Origin: Telmatactis stephensoni
Lineage: Eukaryota > Cnidaria > Anthozoa > Actiniaria > Isophelliidae
Length of the DNA: 64,000 nucleotides
Assembly: GCA_029948255.1 (NCBI GenBank)
Contig: JALIZF010001414.1
Coordinates: forward strand, 1-64,000
Reading direction: 5' to 3'
Part shown: positions 62,141 to 64,000 of the stretch, piece by piece
Layout: every line of letters begins with the position of its first letter
Numbering within the stretch: the first letter of the stretch is position 1
Program-made: the position numbers and the translations under genes
Notes under the pieces: generated by a model
Database searches by the model: none
The model's input: the letters and a program-made list of their open reading frames with translations, nothing else
Told to the model about the DNA's origin: nothing

Positions 62141-63756
62141 ATAGGTAAGGTAGAACAGGCAAATATATGTAAGACTGCTTATTTAGAAATTTAAATGTAA
62201 TTTATGCATATAATTCTAGAAGCATTTTCTCTTTTGATAGTAATAATTATTATCATGTTATTTTATTATAATAATATCATAATTATTCAATTTCATTCAA
62301 TATATTCTTTGTTCAGATTTAATTTTAACATTTATATGTAATTCAAAAGTAATTGAAATGTTTCAAAGCAAAATACATGTAAATTAAAAATGAATAAAAA
62401 TACAATTAAAATTTGCAATTTGGTTCTGTTTACTAAATGTTATTACTTAATAGCTATCAGTAAATCTACAGATAAAAAGGTAAGATTTCAAATTATACAA
62501 GAAAGGGCAAAAAGGAGCATTTTTTCTAAAGACAAATTGAAAAGGTAGGAAAAAGGTACACTTAATACATGTACACTTTCATGCCTTCTATTAATTTATG
62601 TCAAGAGTGTTTGTTTATTAAGCTACTAGTGTACAAACAATAAAATTATACTAAAAATATATAAAACATTGAAAGATTGTTTAATTATGAATATTCTATC
62701 ATTTTTTAATATTGTTTAACCATCCCTCTATTGTATAATGCAAACTGAAGTTTATGTCCATGTTTATTGTTTGTACTCTATTCTAAGGTTTTGTTGTAGT
62801 TGTGTGTAGTTTTTGTCAAAGATCATGACAGCCATTTTTTGACTTGCCCAGATTTATTTAAGTACTCTGTGCAGTTGCTATCATACAATGTAGGTTCTTT
62901 GATTTGATTTGTATACATGTCCATAAAACAAATAAAATGTAATACATGTATTATTGAGGTTAAGCTAATACAGAAATTATGGACTATAGAAATGTCACAT
63001 ATTTTAGTCATTGTCATAAGAAAAACACTGGGAATAATTTCTTTGCATTCTTTAGGTTAAGCATGATGAATCAAAATTAATTTGAGCAAGCAGAAATGGA
63101 AAAATAGAAAGTTTACAAGTATCATGTATAAAAGTAACTATAATAATGATACCAAATGACCATGTATAATAAAAATATATTACTTGTAAATATAATTATG
63201 GTGGACAATACAAATTCATTATACGCAGTTAGTAAAATAATAATCAGAATTTTTTATATATTTTAACTCTATGAAATCATTATACAAAAATATATCATAT
63301 ATATATATATAATTTTAGAAGATCCATAGTTAATGCTCTATCAATAATAAAGTAGCATTTACAGATTATATAGAAAAGTGTGGTTGCAATTAACAAGCAA
63401 AAATTACTGATACACAAACAACAGAGAGTAAAGCCTGTATAAGCTTACATTTACATTAAACTTGTATTAATTGACAGGTTCATTGCAATCACTTTATTAT
63501 GAACTTAACTAGTTCACACTCGTCCAATAAGTATAAAGACATAAAATACATTTAGTGCTAAGGAAAGGATATAAAATACAGGAATAATATATTTTCTAAT
63601 AACTGCATATACACGCTAGTATATTCTATAAGCTTAGAGTACAAACACTTAAAGTGTGCAATACTTTGCACCATTTACTACTAAATAGTGTTAATTAAAC
63701 AATAGAAGATAATAGAATCAGCATAATTTAGTACTATTTATGTTGCACAGTTATTA
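62141..63756. other. A+T-rich intergenic tail, no gene seen
   Basis: No exon was recognised. The sequence is markedly richer in A+T than the rest of the window, with TATA and AATAAT runs. The first useful poly(A) signal for the preceding gene is AATAAA at 62393-62398. Confidence 0.55.
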
Positions 63757-63906
63757 GAGTGGTTTTCATTAACCCGTGAAACAAAGTGTACTTTAATATA
63801 AACGTGTAATAGTTGAATGACAAGAAAATAAAACAGTGGAATTAGGGTATATTAAAGAGTGATACACTAAAGTGAAGTGTGTTTCACAGGTTAATGAAAA
63901 CAACTC
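63757..63906. mobile_element. Tc1/mariner-like MITE, 150 bp, TA target duplication
   Basis: The ends are GAGTGGTTTTCATTAACCCG and, in reverse complement, GAGTTGTTTTCATTAACCTG. It is flanked by TA at 63755-63756 and 63907-63908. The arms of about 45 bp pair with a few mismatches, and the interior is A+T-rich. Confidence 0.85.
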
Positions 63907-64000
63907 TATAGTATTTGTACTCTACAAATCTATGTAAGCTTATACTAAGTTATAATAATATCTCAAATTTGTAACTTTTACAAATTAATAAAAAATAAGC

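Overview
The window is animal nuclear DNA, most likely from an anthozoan cnidarian (stony coral or sea anemone). It has spliced genes with short GT-AG exons, about 60% A+T, many foldback and miniature DNA transposons, tRNA-derived and LINE/Ty3-type retroelements, and a secreted PAN-EGF-TLDc-like protein of a kind I associate with anthozoans. There is no prokaryotic organisation. Five complete gene models could be assembled by hand because exon phases agree across every intron.

Layout: 1-880 is a 184-bp satellite rich in nested palindromes. 2148-5203 (+) encodes a 223-residue coiled-coil protein in two exons. 5204-14185 has no intact gene; it holds a broken copy of a PAN exon, a duplicated segment with an internal inversion, and several foldback elements, one of 1.02 kb. 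14186-21083 (-) is a four-exon secreted PAN/EGF/TLDc-like gene. 21480-23110 is a 5'-truncated LINE. 26244-27072 is a disabled rhodopsin-class GPCR. 27084-31544 is a Ty3/gypsy-type element with 81-bp LTRs and a CCCGC target duplication. 32706-33554 is a large inverted repeat containing a near-perfect hairpin. 34927-35370 is a 43-bp tandem repeat with a TATA-like core in each unit. 36045-42263 (+) is a seven-exon high-affinity choline transporter (SLC5A7/CHT1-like, 534 aa). 44292-57519 (-) is a 15-exon, 1123-aa chimeric receptor-channel. 59254-62140 (+) is a three-exon, 776-aa transposase-like protein. 62141-64000 is a very A+T-rich tail with one MITE.

The standout is the gene at 44292-57519. 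It joins a signal peptide, a PA14-like domain, a TSP1 repeat, a Cys-rich module and three fibronectin III domains to an ionotropic-glutamate-receptor-like core (S1-M1-P-M3-S2-M4). Its pore loop reads TTIGYGD, the potassium-channel selectivity filter. This suggests a potassium-selective, adhesion-type receptor channel. It lies convergent to the choline transporter gene, with about 2 kb between the stop codons. That neighbour suggests neural or secretory expression but proves no functional link.
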